NCBI RefSeq assembly: GCF_013179285.1
Contig: NZ_WVNW01000002.1
Location: 806,001-870,000, forward strand
Direction of reading: 5' to 3'
DNA: 64,000 nt
Source: Roseobacter sp. HKCCD6576-2
Lineage (GTDB): Bacteria > Pseudomonadota > Alphaproteobacteria > Rhodobacterales > Rhodobacteraceae
Shown here: in pieces, positions 1-8,958 of the stretch
Position numbering within the stretch: the first letter of the stretch is position 1
How the letters are laid out: each line of letters begins with the position of its first letter
Position numbers and translations under genes: made by a program
Notes under the pieces: generated by a model
What the model was told of the DNA's origin: nothing
The model's database searches: none
What the model saw: the letters and a program-made list of their open reading frames with translations, nothing else

Positions 1-2
1 AA

Positions 3-875
3 AAGGTTCTGGTGATTGTCGGGGTTGGCGCCTTGTCGGCCTACTTCGGCGTCGCCTATCTCAGCAGTTTGCGGATCCGCGGACGCTTGAGCAACGCCGA
101 GACGATCAAAGCTGAGGCACAGAAGATGGAAGCCGTAGGCCGCCTGACCGGTGGCGTGGCCCATGATTTCAACAATATTCTGACCGTCATTCTCGGCAAT
201 CTCGATCTCTACCAGGAACTGGACACGCGCGAGGATCGCGACACCGTTGTCCGAGAGGTGCAGATTGCGGCCCACCGTGCCGCCAATCTCACCGCGCAAT
301 TGTTGAGCTTCTCGCGGCGCGCAACGCTTCGACCCGAATCCGTTGAATTGGCGGTGTTTCTACCGAGCCTCGGCGCGATGTTCCGCCGGACGCTCCCGGC
401 GACCATCACGCTCGCCATCGACCCAGGCCCGCCCGGACTGCGCTGCCAGGCGGACCCCAATCAGCTCTCTACTGCCTTGCTCAACCTGGTCATCAATGCG
501 CGTGACGCCATGCCGGAGGGTGGCCAAATCATGGTGACAGCACGGCCGCGGGGTTTGCCGGATTGCAATACGCCGCACCGATCCGATGGCATCCAGCTCT
601 CGGGATCGTTCTGCGCCATTACCGTCCATGACACCGGCCCCGGCATCCCCGAAGCCATTATCGAAGAGGCCAAGGCCCCCTTCTTCACCACAAAACCTCT
701 CGGCAAGGGTTCGGGCCTTGGGCTGTCGATGGTGTTGGGTTTCGCGGAACAGACCGAGGGGGCGCTGACGCTCAGAAACCGGCCTCAATGCGGTTTGGAG
801 GCGATCTTGGTCCTTCCTCAGGGCGAACTTGACGCAACGCAATCTTTGACAGAGCCAACAGGCGTGGCAGACTGA
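3..875 (+). CDS. Sensor histidine kinase, C-terminal part (5' end outside window)
   Basis: The reading frame is open to the first base of the window, so the true start is probably upstream; a GTG at 12 is the first possible start inside it. The visible part opens with one hydrophobic segment, followed by the dimerisation H-box (GGVAHDFNNILT; phospho-acceptor His about residue 51 from the GTG), the N-box (LLNLVINARDAMP, near 157-167), the G1 box DTGPGIP near 207 and the G2 box GKGSGLGLS near 231. These are the ATP-binding landmarks of an HWE/HisKA-type kinase. No receiver domain follows. The sensed signal is unknown because the input domain is missing, and no response regulator is adjacent. 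Confidence 0.88.
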   Translation, partial: KVLVIVGVGALSAYFGVAYLSSLRIRGRLSNAETIKAEAQKMEAVGRLTGGVAHDFNNILTVILGNLDLYQELDTREDRDTVVREVQIAAHRAANLTAQLLSFSRRATLRPESVELAVFLPSLGAMFRRTLPATITLAIDPGPPGLRCQADPNQLSTALLNLVINARDAMPEGGQIMVTARPRGLPDCNTPHRSDGIQLSGSFCAITVHDTGPGIPEAIIEEAKAPFFTTKPLGKGSGLGLSMVLGFAEQTEGALTLRNRPQCGLEAILVLPQGELDATQSLTEPTGVAD

Positions 876-901
876 TCTCCCTCTGGGAGGAGGATCGGGC
901 G

Positions 902-1294
902 ATGCCCTTGCCACTGCTGCTGACGCTGGTCATCGGCGGGATCACGATGGTGGTGATCCTGTTGCATCTCTTGGGCTATTCAAAGCGGCTGCATTTGGAG
1001 AGCGAGGCCATCATCCGCCGCGAATGGGCCCGGCACTTTCCCGAAGACCAGGTCAACGCCGCCCATCTCAGCGCCGATACGCTGTCGGCCCTGGTCGAGA
1101 CCGATCATGGTCCGGGCCTCCTCTGGGTGATGGGGGCCGATAGCACGGCCCACCGGGCGGAAGACGTGACGGTGACGGAGCGGGACGACGGCTTGACCAT
1201 CGACCTGCATGATTTTGCCGCCCCGGGCCTCACCGTTCGCCTCCCCGCCGACGCGCGCGCCCTTTGGCGCCAAAAACTGACGGAGCATGCATGA
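902..1294 (+). CDS. Membrane-anchored hypothetical protein
   Basis: A 130-residue protein not recognised as a named family. It starts at an ATG preceded by a strong GGGAGGAGG ribosome site. Residues 5-25 form one hydrophobic segment, and the remaining about 100 residues form a soluble domain with no cysteine or obvious catalytic motif. It lies 26 bases after the kinase and its stop overlaps the start of the sterol desaturase-like gene (ATGA overlap), so the genes are probably co-transcribed and translationally coupled. A supporting role for the next enzyme is possible, but this is only inference from position. Confidence 0.75.
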   Translation: MPLPLLLTLVIGGITMVVILLHLLGYSKRLHLESEAIIRREWARHFPEDQVNAAHLSADTLSALVETDHGPGLLWVMGADSTAHRAEDVTVTERDDGLTIDLHDFAAPGLTVRLPADARALWRQKLTEHA

Positions 1295-2250
1295 CCGATC
1301 TCATAAGCTACCCCGATGTTGTCCAATGGGCCGTGCCGCTCTTTCTGGCCGCGATCCTGGCGGAATTGCTCTGGATCACGATCAAACATCGCGGTGGGCG
1401 TTACGAAACCCGCGATGCGCTCACCTCGTTGATCATGGGCGCGGGCAGCGTCGCCTCAGGGATCATCCTTGGGTTCATCGCCTGGGGGTTCTTCATGACC
1501 CTTTGGGCGATCACCCCGCTTGATCTGGGCACGAGCATCTGGGTCGTGGCACTCTGCTTTGTCCTCGACGATCTGCGGTATTACTGGGTGCATCGGTTTG
1601 GCCACCGCATCCGGTGGGTCTGGGCCAGCCATGTGAACCATCATTCATCGCAGCACTACAATCTGACCACCGCGCTCCGCCAAACCTGGACCGGCACCTT
1701 CACCTTTATGATGGTGGTGCGCGCGCCGTTGATCTTGCTTGGGTTCCACCCGGCAATGGTGCTCTTCGTCGGGGGGCTGAACCTGATCTATCAGTTCTGG
1801 ATCCATACCGAAGCGATCGGAAAGATGCCGCGCTGGTTCGAGGCGGTGATGAACACGCCGTCGCATCACCGGGTCCATCATGGCCGCAATCCGCGCTATC
1901 TCGATGCCAATTATGCGGGCGTCTTCATCGTCTGGGACAAGCTGTTCGGCACCTTCGTGCCTGAGTTGGAGGAAGAGAAACCCGATTACGGATTGGTCCA
2001 TAACATCGGCACCTTCAATCCGCTGCGGGTGGCGTTTCATGAGTGGGTCGGGATGCTCAAGGACATCGCCCGTCCGGGTCTCACCTTCTCGCAGCGCGTG
2101 ATGTATGCCGTGGCGCCGCCGGGCTGGAGCCATGACGGCTCTCGCCAGACCTCGGAACAGATCAAGGCCAGCCACCTCTCCCGTCACCCGGAAGATCAGG
2201 GCACGCCGGGTTTTGAGCAAGACACCCGAACGACGGAGCCCGCCGAATGA
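1291..2250 (+). CDS. Sterol desaturase / fatty acid hydroxylase family protein
   Basis: A 319-residue integral membrane di-iron enzyme of the fatty acid hydroxylase superfamily. The eight-histidine signature is visible in order: HRFGH (about 101-105), HVNHH (114-118) with a further H near 122, an isolated H near 172, and SHHRVHH (191-197). Several hydrophobic segments surround these motifs. Family members hydroxylate or desaturate lipids, sterols or carotenoids with O2; the substrate here cannot be read from sequence. The ATG at 1291 was chosen because it overlaps the previous stop as ATGA; an upstream in-frame TTG exists inside the preceding gene. The stop also overlaps the next gene by four bases. 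Confidence 0.9.
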   Translation: MTDLISYPDVVQWAVPLFLAAILAELLWITIKHRGGRYETRDALTSLIMGAGSVASGIILGFIAWGFFMTLWAITPLDLGTSIWVVALCFVLDDLRYYWVHRFGHRIRWVWASHVNHHSSQHYNLTTALRQTWTGTFTFMMVVRAPLILLGFHPAMVLFVGGLNLIYQFWIHTEAIGKMPRWFEAVMNTPSHHRVHHGRNPRYLDANYAGVFIVWDKLFGTFVPELEEEKPDYGLVHNIGTFNPLRVAFHEWVGMLKDIARPGLTFSQRVMYAVAPPGWSHDGSRQTSEQIKASHLSRHPEDQGTPGFEQDTRTTEPAE

Positions 2251-2666
2251 CCGCCGATGAGATCATCGCCAAGTTGAACCTCGCGCCGCATCCCGAAGGC
2301 GGGCATTACCGGCAGACTTGGGTGGCGGAAAACCAAGGCCGCCCCACCGGCACTTGTATCTATTTCCTATTGAAATCAGGTGAGCGCAGCCATTGGCATA
2401 AGGTCGATGCGACCGAGATCTGGCTCTATCACGCAGGGAGCCCGCTGATCCTGTCGCTGAGCGAGACGGAAACCGGCCCGGCGGCGGATCATCTCCTCGC
2501 CCCCGACCTCACCGAAGGCGCACCGCAACTCATCGTGCCGGAAAACCACTGGCAGGCGGCACAAAGCACCGGCGCGTTCACATTGGTCTCTTGCACCGTC
2601 TCGCCAGGCTTTCAGTTCGATGGATTCACCTTGGCCGCGCCCGGGTTCGATATCCCGCGCGCCTGA
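2247..2666 (+). CDS. Cupin domain protein (DUF985 type)
   Basis: A 139-residue protein with the conserved opening LNLAPHPEGGHYR and the metal-site region SGERSHWHKVDATEIW, typical of the DUF985/cupin_5 family. The central GxxLILSLSE and late VSCTVSPGFQF strands complete one jelly-roll. It overlaps the desaturase-like gene by ATGA, closing a three-gene co-directional unit (902-2666). Members are often labelled as sugar-epimerase-like, but enzymatic activity is generally unproven. Confidence 0.88.
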   Translation: MTADEIIAKLNLAPHPEGGHYRQTWVAENQGRPTGTCIYFLLKSGERSHWHKVDATEIWLYHAGSPLILSLSETETGPAADHLLAPDLTEGAPQLIVPENHWQAAQSTGAFTLVSCTVSPGFQFDGFTLAAPGFDIPRA

Positions 2667-2699
2667 CATCTCTCGTCGCCGCCCCCTTTCCGGGGCTCC

Positions 2700-3782
2700 C
2701 TATCCTTCAGGTCGGCTGATCCGTCCGCCGCCGATCGCCGCCGCCACGCCGGTCGTGCCCGGGGCCGAAGTCGTCATGCCGCGCAACACCCGCGCCGCCA
2801 GATAGGCAAAAGCCTGCGCTTCCAGATAGTCGCCATCAAGACCCACGGCTTCCACCGGCAGCACATCGGCCTCAATCACCGCGGCCAAAGCCTGCATCAC
2901 CGCCGGATTCTTCCGCCCGCCGCCGGTGACCAGAACCTGCGCCACAGGTTGCGGAAAATGCTCCATCCCGCGCGCGACGGAGCCAGCGACGCAGGCGACC
3001 AGCGTGGCCATCGCATCCGCATCGGGCAGACCGGAGACCACCTCGACCAGATAGTCAAAATCACTTCTATCCAAAGACTTAGGCGGGACCTTTAAGAAAT
3101 ACCCATCTTTCAAAAACTCCACGACGCCGTCGCGATCCGCCCGCCCGGACAGACCAAGCATCCCATCTCGATCAAACACGCCTAAACCACGGGCCGCCAT
3201 CAGATCATCCAAGGGCGCATTGGCGGGCCCGGTATCAAACGCCAGCAAGGCCCAGGGCGCATCGGGGCTCGCCGCCTTTGGGTCCACCCAAGTTAGGTTG
3301 CCAACACCGCCGAGGTTCAGAAACGCCACCGGCCTTTCCACTCCGATCCAGCGGGCGCAGGCCCAATGGTAGAACGGCGCCAGCGGCGCACCCTGCCCGC
3401 CCAGTTCCACGTCCGAACTGCGGAAGTCCCAGACCACAGAGGCCCCCAGGGCGTCCGCCAGTCGCCCGCCATCGCCCGCTTGATGCGTGCCTTGCAAGCC
3501 CGGCGCATGGGCCAGGGTTTGCCCGTGGAACCCGAAAAGCTCCACCTGGTCGAGCCCGGTGATCAATTCCAAATGCGCCGCTTCGACCACCGCGGCGGCC
3601 TCGGCCACGCCTGCTTCGCCGGGCCACCGACCAAGAGCGGCCTTGAGCACCGCCCGCTCCGCCTCCGAATAAGGCCGATACGCCGTCTCACCAAAGCCGA
3701 GGATCTCCCGCCCATCGGTCTCGATCACCGCCAGATCGACCCCGTCCAAAGACGTGCCCGACATGGCACCGGCCACCCGCAT
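2700..3782 (-). CDS. anmK: Anhydro-N-acetylmuramic acid kinase
   Basis: Phosphorylates and opens 1,6-anhydro-N-acetylmuramic acid during peptidoglycan recycling, giving MurNAc-6-phosphate in the cytoplasm. The N-terminal phosphate-binding signature [11 protein letters not shown] is intact and central motifs ([32 protein letters not shown]) match the ASKHA-fold kinase family. At 360 residues it is of normal length. The start at 3782 was chosen because the family begins just before the SGTSLDG motif; a longer frame to 3860 would overlap tyrS. The gene is divergent from tyrS, with a 76-base spacer that must hold both promoters. Confidence 0.93.
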   Translation of the reverse strand: MRVAGAMSGTSLDGVDLAVIETDGREILGFGETAYRPYSEAERAVLKAALGRWPGEAGVAEAAAVVEAAHLELITGLDQVELFGFHGQTLAHAPGLQGTHQAGDGGRLADALGASVVWDFRSSDVELGGQGAPLAPFYHWACARWIGVERPVAFLNLGGVGNLTWVDPKAASPDAPWALLAFDTGPANAPLDDLMAARGLGVFDRDGMLGLSGRADRDGVVEFLKDGYFLKVPPKSLDRSDFDYLVEVVSGLPDADAMATLVACVAGSVARGMEHFPQPVAQVLVTGGGRKNPAVMQALAAVIEADVLPVEAVGLDGDYLEAQAFAYLAARVLRGMTTSAPGTTGVAAAIGGGRISRPEG

Positions 3783-3858
3783 CGGCCTTGCTTCGCTCTT
3801 TCCCTTCACGACCTGCCCCGCTATAGACCCGTTGCCAAAAGAATGGACCGGAACCCGC

Positions 3859-5109
3859 ATGACCTACCACCCCAAATCCGATTTCCTCCGCGAGTTGAGC
3901 ACGCGCGGCTTCATCGCCGATTGCACCGATCTGCAAGAGCTGGATGAGCGTCTGATCAATGGCGTGGTGACGGGCTATATCGGCTTCGATCTGACCGCCA
4001 CGTCGCTTCATATCGGCAATCTGGTGCAGATCATGCTGCTCCGCTGGCTGCAGAAGACCGGCCATCGCCCGATCACGCTTATGGGCGGTGGAACGACGAA
4101 GGTGGGCGATCCGTCCGGCAAGGATGAGATGCGCAAAATCCTCTCGGTTGAGCAGATCAACAAGAATGCCGAGGGGATCCGCAAGGTCTTTTCGCGCTAC
4201 ATCTCTTACGGCGACGGGCCGACCGACTCACCGCTCGTCAACAATGCTGAATGGCTGGATAAGCTGCATTACATCGATTTCCTGCGCGATATCGGCAAGC
4301 ATTTCACGATCAATCGGCTGTTGGCCTTTGAGAGCATCAAGTCGCGGCTCGACCGGGAGCAGGCACTGAGCTTCATCGAGTTCAATTACATGCTGCTGCA
4401 ATCCTACGACTATCTGGAACTGCATCGCCGCTATGGCTGCGTGTTGCAGATGGGCGGCTCGGACCAATGGGGCAATATCGTCTCTGGCGCGGATTTGATC
4501 CGCCGGGTCGAGGGGACCGATGCATTCGGTCTGACCACGCCGCTGGTGACCCGTTCCGATGGCAAGAAGATGGGCAAATCTGCCGAGGGCGCCGTCTGGC
4601 TCAATGAAGACATGATGTCGTCTTATGAGTTCTGGCAATGGTGGCGGAACGTGGCCGATGCGGATGTGAGCAAATTCCTGAAGCTCTTCACCGAACTGCC
4701 CGTCGATGAATGCGACCGCCTTGGCGCGCTTGAAGGCTCCGAGATCAACGAGGCAAAGGTGATTTTGGCAAATGAAGTCACAACCTTGGCCCACGGAGCT
4801 GAAGCTGCCAAAACGGCCGAAGCGACGTCTCGCGAGGTGTTCGAGCGGGGCGGCATGGGCGAAGATCTTCCAACGCTCACGCTCAACGCCGAGGAGCTTG
4901 GCGATGGCATCTCCATCGTGCAGTTGATCACCCGGTCCGGCCTCGCCGGGTCCGGCAAGGAGGCCAAACGGCTGATCGCGGAGAATGGCGCCCGGCTCAA
5001 CGACGCGCCGCTCTCGGATGCCGGGCTGATGATCCGGGCGGATGATCTGTCGGAGCCGATCAAGCTGAGCGCGGGCAAGAAACGGCACGCTTTGGTGGTA
5101 TTGGCGTGA
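3859..5109 (+). CDS. tyrS: Tyrosyl-tRNA synthetase
   Basis: Charges tRNA-Tyr with tyrosine. The class I signatures are present: the HIGH-type motif in [12 protein letters not shown] and the KMSKS-type motif in [13 protein letters not shown] (KMGKS variant, usual in bacterial TyrRS). The tyrosine-binding [11 protein letters not shown] block is intact, and a C-terminal S4-like RNA-binding domain covers about the last 65 residues ([13 protein letters not shown]). It is 416 residues, of normal length. The ATG at 3859 fits the family start [10 protein letters not shown]; an upstream ATG in the same frame lies inside the divergent anmK and is not supported. Confidence 0.97.
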   Translation: MTYHPKSDFLRELSTRGFIADCTDLQELDERLINGVVTGYIGFDLTATSLHIGNLVQIMLLRWLQKTGHRPITLMGGGTTKVGDPSGKDEMRKILSVEQINKNAEGIRKVFSRYISYGDGPTDSPLVNNAEWLDKLHYIDFLRDIGKHFTINRLLAFESIKSRLDREQALSFIEFNYMLLQSYDYLELHRRYGCVLQMGGSDQWGNIVSGADLIRRVEGTDAFGLTTPLVTRSDGKKMGKSAEGAVWLNEDMMSSYEFWQWWRNVADADVSKFLKLFTELPVDECDRLGALEGSEINEAKVILANEVTTLAHGAEAAKTAEATSREVFERGGMGEDLPTLTLNAEELGDGISIVQLITRSGLAGSGKEAKRLIAENGARLNDAPLSDAGLMIRADDLSEPIKLSAGKKRHALVVLA

Positions 5110-5453
5110 CCAAAACCTCCCGCGCGACCGCGCCGCATTACTTTTGGCAAGGTGATTGCGAGGGGTGGCGGCTTCTGGATGCGCCGGATTTGTCGGTGAT
5201 ACACGAGCGGATGCCGCCGGGTCGGGCCGAAACGCGCCATCATCACACCACGGCGCGGCAGGTGTTTTTCTGCCTCTCTGGTGCGCTTGAGATCGAACTC
5301 GACGGCGTGGATCATCACCTGACCTTGGGCGAGGCTCTGCCAGTCCCGGCCAAGGCCGTTCACCAGGTCCGCAACCCTGGCGCCGAGGCGGCTGAATTTC
5401 TGGTCATCTCCGCACCGTCAACGCGCGCAGATCGCATCGAGAGCGCAGGTTAA
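5106..5453 (+). CDS. Cupin domain protein
   Basis: A small single-domain cupin of 115 residues with the metal-binding motif [26 protein letters not shown] and the second motif [18 protein letters not shown]. It begins with GTG and overlaps the tyrS stop by four bases (GTGA), so it is translated with tyrS. The fold is clear; substrate and role are not. Such cupins can be sugar isomerases, dioxygenases or simple binding proteins. Confidence 0.85.
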   Translation: MTKTSRATAPHYFWQGDCEGWRLLDAPDLSVIHERMPPGRAETRHHHTTARQVFFCLSGALEIELDGVDHHLTLGEALPVPAKAVHQVRNPGAEAAEFLVISAPSTRADRIESAG

Positions 5454-5465
5454 CGGCTCGTTAAG
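5450..5465 (+). promoter_or_regulatory. Candidate CtrA-binding site
   Basis: The sequence TTAA-CGGCTCG-TTAAG matches the alphaproteobacterial CtrA full-site consensus TTAA-N7-TTAA exactly, and lies 24 bases before the ATG of the FemAB/GNAT-like gene. It overlaps the last codons of the upstream cupin. A third TTAAG follows at about 5476. CtrA controls motility, gene transfer agent and quorum-linked genes in Rhodobacterales. Chance occurrence is possible in one window. Confidence 0.45.
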
Positions 5466-5489
5466 TTTGGGCGACTTAAGGTTAGCCCC

Positions 5490-6395
5490 ATGTTCGATGT
5501 CTCGCCCGCACAACACACCGCTCCCCTGCCGCTACAACAATCGCGCCTCTTCGCTGATGCCTTAAACACCACCGGCATCAAGGCAATTTCGCATGTCTTC
5601 CCCGGCGGGCGCGCCGTGGTTGTTCGGCGACGATGGCTCGGGCTGGGATCGGTTGGGGTGATTTCACGTGGTCCCGTTTGGGCAGGGCAACCGCACACTG
5701 ATGCATTCTTTGGGCTGCGCGGCGCGTTGCGGCTCAATCATTTGATTTTGCGAGCGGAAACGGATGCGGACGCACAAGCCGCGAGCGCGGCCGGATTTCT
5801 GCACCTCAGATCCCCCAGACAGATTGCTGAGATCTCGCTGTCTGGCGGCCCAGAAGACTGGCTGGCGCGCATGCATGGAAAATGGCGCAACCGCCTGCGT
5901 CATGCAGAGAAAACCCCGCTGGTCGTGACCCAAGACAGCTTCCGACCAGACCCGGCGCATTGGCTCTTGGCCGAAGACCGGGCGCGACGGCGGCGCCTTC
6001 GCCATCGGACCCTGCCCCATGCTGTCACTCTGGCGATGGCGGCGGCCGACCCGGCCGCGGTCAAGCTTTTTACAGCGCGCGCAGGGGGGGATGTCCGCGC
6101 CGCGATGCTGTTTCTCAGCCATGGTGCAACCGCCACCTACCATATCGGCTGGTCAGGTCCGGAAGGTCGGGCCCAATCGGCCCACAACTCGCTGCTCTGG
6201 CACGCAATGCAAACACTTGCTGCATTAGGTCATGACCGGATTGACCTTGGTCCCTATACCCCCGCTCAAACCCCTGGGCTGGCGCGATTCCAGCTGGGCA
6301 GCGGCGCCCGCCCGCGGAAGCTTGCGGGAACCTGGCTCAGCAGCGCACCACTCGGCCCCGCCCACGCAATCGCCCGATGGAACCGCGGTTACTGA
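5490..6395 (+). CDS. FemAB/GNAT-like acyltransferase-fold protein
   Basis: A 301-residue soluble protein resembling the acetyltransferase family found in FemAB- and BioF2-like proteins. The characteristic segment is WLARMHGKWRNRLRHAEK (about residues 113-130), followed by a second GNAT-like half containing RAAMLFLSHGATATYHIGWS and the late LGHDRIDLGPYTP strand. Such proteins transfer acyl or aminoacyl groups to cell-envelope precursors or other amines; the substrate is not identifiable. An AAGG ribosome site precedes the ATG. The gene stands alone behind the candidate CtrA site and ends 76 bases before the convergent olsB. Confidence 0.75.
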   Translation: MFDVSPAQHTAPLPLQQSRLFADALNTTGIKAISHVFPGGRAVVVRRRWLGLGSVGVISRGPVWAGQPHTDAFFGLRGALRLNHLILRAETDADAQAASAAGFLHLRSPRQIAEISLSGGPEDWLARMHGKWRNRLRHAEKTPLVVTQDSFRPDPAHWLLAEDRARRRRLRHRTLPHAVTLAMAAADPAAVKLFTARAGGDVRAAMLFLSHGATATYHIGWSGPEGRAQSAHNSLLWHAMQTLAALGHDRIDLGPYTPAQTPGLARFQLGSGARPRKLAGTWLSSAPLGPAHAIARWNRGY

Positions 6396-6471
6396 TCGGT
6401 AGACGACGGTCGCGCCCATGCCAACGGCTCAGCCATCTGTTCAATCGCTGGGATCGAGCCAAAGAGGAAAG

Positions 6472-7221
6472 CTAACCTGCAACGCCCCGCAGCAAGCGCG
6501 CCCGCGCGGGCGGGATCGCTTTGATCTCCAGTCCGGTAAAGACGTGCAACGTGTTCAAATCCTGATCGACCACCGCATGATCGCTGACCCAACCACCCAT
6601 CAACAGATAGGTGCGCAAGAGCGGTGGCATCTTGGCTTGGGCCAATTTCAGGTCGGGCTTGCGGCGTAACCGGCTGGCAAACCGAAAGACCGAGGGCGCC
6701 TTGACCCGGGGCAACCAGCGTTTCGGCGCGATATGCCGATCTCGAAGCAGGGCGAAGGCATCGTAATACTCTTTCGCTTCAACCCCATGGAAGGACGAAC
6801 AGCCAAACAGCATCTCCACCCCTTCCCGGTCCACATAAGCTGTCATCGCCCCCCAAGCGACACGCAGAATATCGGGATCGTTATAAGCGGGATGAATGCA
6901 GAACCGCCCCATCTCGACCATCGGACCATCAAAGCTGGTCAGCGCCGACAACTCATAGTACTGCGCCGAGTAAGATTGCGTAATCTCAGCCCCGTCGGAC
7001 AGGTGCATCAACCGGAAACAGCAGACGAGCTGCTCGGTTTTCAACTCTTCAACCAACACATGCGCGCAGGCGGTATCATAAGCGTCTTTATCAAGGCCAA
7101 CCTGCGGCGTGTCCGCAGAGCCGGCCCGAAACGCGAGATAGCGCAGAGATTGGGCCGCCTCTAGATCGGCCTCCGTATCGGCAAATCGGACGCGATAGCG
7201 CCCTTTCCGCAAACTCAACAT
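6472..7221 (-). CDS. olsB: L-ornithine N-alpha-acyltransferase (ornithine lipid synthesis, first step)
   Basis: A GNAT-fold enzyme that transfers a 3-hydroxyacyl group from acyl-ACP to ornithine, making lyso-ornithine lipid. It is 249 residues with the family opening RYRVRFADTEADLEAAQSLRY, the central block PMVEMGRFCIHPAYNDPDILRVAWGA and the end region KMPPLLRTYLLMGGWVSDHAVVD, all typical of OlsB. No PlsC/OlsA-type acyltransferase is adjacent, although olsB and olsA are neighbours in many relatives, so the second step must be encoded elsewhere. Cytoplasmic, associated with the inner membrane surface. Confidence 0.88.
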   Translation of the reverse strand: MLSLRKGRYRVRFADTEADLEAAQSLRYLAFRAGSADTPQVGLDKDAYDTACAHVLVEELKTEQLVCCFRLMHLSDGAEITQSYSAQYYELSALTSFDGPMVEMGRFCIHPAYNDPDILRVAWGAMTAYVDREGVEMLFGCSSFHGVEAKEYYDAFALLRDRHIAPKRWLPRVKAPSVFRFASRLRRKPDLKLAQAKMPPLLRTYLLMGGWVSDHAVVDQDLNTLHVFTGLEIKAIPPARARLLRGVAG

Positions 7222-7340
7222 GGCCCGAGCTCCTGCCTTTGCTGGGCATCATATCCGATCGCGGCTCAAGAAGCCGACAACCAGTTTCACTCCGATAACG
7301 TGGGACTATGTCAGCAAAACGACAAGGTGTTAAGCAAATG

Positions 7341-7820
7341 CTAGTTGTCGCCGCCCAGGATATTGGCCACATCAATCCGGCCGAAACTCTGCAGAATCTG
7401 GCTCAGCACAGTGACCTCTTGGATGCTGCTCTCTGTGACCCGGCGGGACAATTGCACCACCTGCCCATCCTCTAGACCAAATCGCTCGACATTCTGTACG
7501 ACTCCATCGTCGTCAAATGAGATGGCGACGATGTTGCGCTCGACAATCTCTGGCGCGCGATAGGCGAAGTTGCGAATCCGGTAGTCGGTATAGAACCAAG
7601 CATCTTCGCGGATCACTCCCGTGGCTGCGGGCTGTCCAACGGAAGACTGCAGGCTTTCGCGAGTGTCGACCCCGGGCAGGATCACCTCCAACTCCTCTTC
7701 AGGCGGGATATATCCGTGAATGTTATAGGTGGCCGAACAGGCCGCCATCCCACATATCGCCAACGCCGCCATGCCAAGCCGCGCCCGCTGCCAAATGGGG
7801 GAGATATGCCCGATCGCCAT
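7341..7820 (-). CDS. bamE: Outer membrane assembly lipoprotein BamE
   Basis: A 159-residue lipoprotein of the SmpA/BamE family, part of the beta-barrel assembly machine at the periplasmic face of the outer membrane. The signal peptide ends in the lipobox region CGMAAC (acylated Cys near residue 28). The BamE fold follows: GYIPPEEELEVILPGVDTRESLQSSVGQP, then the strand-rich AWFYTDYRIRNFAYRAPEIVER segment. The C-terminal extension VTESSIQEVTVLSQILQ is usual in alphaproteobacteria. The start at 7818-7820 gives a proper signal sequence; the longer frame upstream is antisense to yceD. Divergent from yceD across 120 bases. Confidence 0.88.
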   Translation of the reverse strand: MAIGHISPIWQRARLGMAALAICGMAACSATYNIHGYIPPEEELEVILPGVDTRESLQSSVGQPAATGVIREDAWFYTDYRIRNFAYRAPEIVERNIVAISFDDDGVVQNVERFGLEDGQVVQLSRRVTESSIQEVTVLSQILQSFGRIDVANILGGDN

Positions 7821-7940
7821 TGCCCAACCCTTCTGATGCAAGCCCTTGCCAGGCCCGCCAAACCTTTTTATCGGCTTACCCGACCCGTGCGCACAGAGCA
7901 AGCTGCCCGCGCCAATCCCTTGCCCTTGGAGACAGATATC

Positions 7941-8513
7941 ATGTCCTCTCTTCCGCAGGTGCCCCGCCGCATCGCCGATTTGCGCCGCGACCGCGCCGAA
8001 CCGTTCGAGGTGGTTCCCGATGCCGAGGCGATGAGCGCGATTGCGACGGATCTGAACATTGATGGGCTGCGCAAACTCCGTTTCAAAGGCACGCTTGATC
8101 TGCTTTCCGAAGATGAACTCCGGCTCGACGCCCATCTGGGGGCCACCGTGATTCAGCCCTGCGTTGTCACATTGGCCCCTGTGACAACCCGGATCGAGGC
8201 CGATGTCACCCGGCGATTCCTTCGCGACTTGCCTGAGCCACAAGGTGACGAGGAAGAGGTCGAGATGCCGGAAGACGACACACTCGAACCACTCACCCCG
8301 GTGATTGATCTGGCCCAGGTAATGATCGAGGCGTTGGCCCTGAACCTGCCGCTTTACCCCCGCGCCGACGGCGCCGATCTGGGCGAAGCGGTGTTTTCCG
8401 CACCAGGCGTGACCCCGATGCGCGATGAAGATGCCCGCCCATTTGCCGGTCTGGCAGGGCTGCGAGAGACGTTGCAAGACACGCCAGATGACGAAGAGAA
8501 CCAGGGCGATTAG
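7941..8513 (+). CDS. yceD: YceD family protein (DUF177)
   Basis: A 190-residue protein of the YceD/DUF177 family, which almost always precedes rpmF. Visible family features are the GLRKLRFKGTL segment, the LGATVIQPCVVTLAPVTTRIE strand pair with its conserved Cys, and the acidic MPEDDTLEPL stretch. YceD homologues are linked to 23S rRNA maturation in plants and bacteria. The ATG at 7941 aligns with known alphaproteobacterial family members; an upstream in-frame ATG at 7716 lies inside the divergent bamE and is rejected. Confidence 0.88.
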   Translation: MSSLPQVPRRIADLRRDRAEPFEVVPDAEAMSAIATDLNIDGLRKLRFKGTLDLLSEDELRLDAHLGATVIQPCVVTLAPVTTRIEADVTRRFLRDLPEPQGDEEEVEMPEDDTLEPLTPVIDLAQVMIEALALNLPLYPRADGADLGEAVFSAPGVTPMRDEDARPFAGLAGLRETLQDTPDDEENQGD

Positions 8514-8542
8514 GCCCTTTATCCGCAAGGCCGGATTAGGGC

Positions 8543-8570
8543 TTGCATGGCACAGGAATCAGGCTATGTT
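8543..8570 (+). promoter_or_regulatory. Possible promoter for the rpmF-plsX-fabH unit
   Basis: A TTGCAT (-35-like, 8543-8548) and TATGTT (-10-like, 8565-8570) pair with a 16-base spacer lies in the 223-base gap between yceD and rpmF. The gap would give rpmF a long leader of about 160 bases. This is pattern matching only. Confidence 0.3.
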
Positions 8571-8736
8571 CCCGGCCTCATTCGCCGCCAAGCAAAGACG
8601 CGCCTTTTGACGAAGGATGCGCCCGGACGGACGGGTCTGCCGCTGGCCGCTTGGCTGAGGCGTGAAATAGGAATAGAAACGAAGAAACCAAGGGGAAACC
8701 GGCCCAGCCGACCCCGCCGAAATTCGAGGTTGAGAC

Positions 8737-8943
8737 ATGGCTGTCCCCCAGAACAAGATCACCAAATCGCGCCGCAACATGCGCCGCTCGCATGATGCGC
8801 TGGTGGCCGATAACCCAAATGAATGCCCCAATTGTGGTGAACTGAAGCGCCCGCATCACGTCTGCCCCTCGTGCGGATATTATGCGGATCGCGAAGTCAT
8901 CGCGCAGGCCGACGAGATCGACCTCGACGACGACGCTGCTTAA
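8737..8943 (+). CDS. rpmF: 50S ribosomal protein L32
   Basis: A 68-residue basic ribosomal protein opening with [20 protein letters not shown], the L32 signature. It retains a four-cysteine zinc ribbon (CPNC and CPSC, 13 residues between pairs), so it is the zinc-binding form rather than the Cys-free paralogue. The acidic tail EIDLDDDAA is unusual for L32 but common in Rhodobacterales. It heads the rpmF-plsX-fabH cluster, as in most proteobacteria. Confidence 0.97.
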   Translation: MAVPQNKITKSRRNMRRSHDALVADNPNECPNCGELKRPHHVCPSCGYYADREVIAQADEIDLDDDAA

Positions 8944-8958
8944 GGGCCCGGGCGCGGC

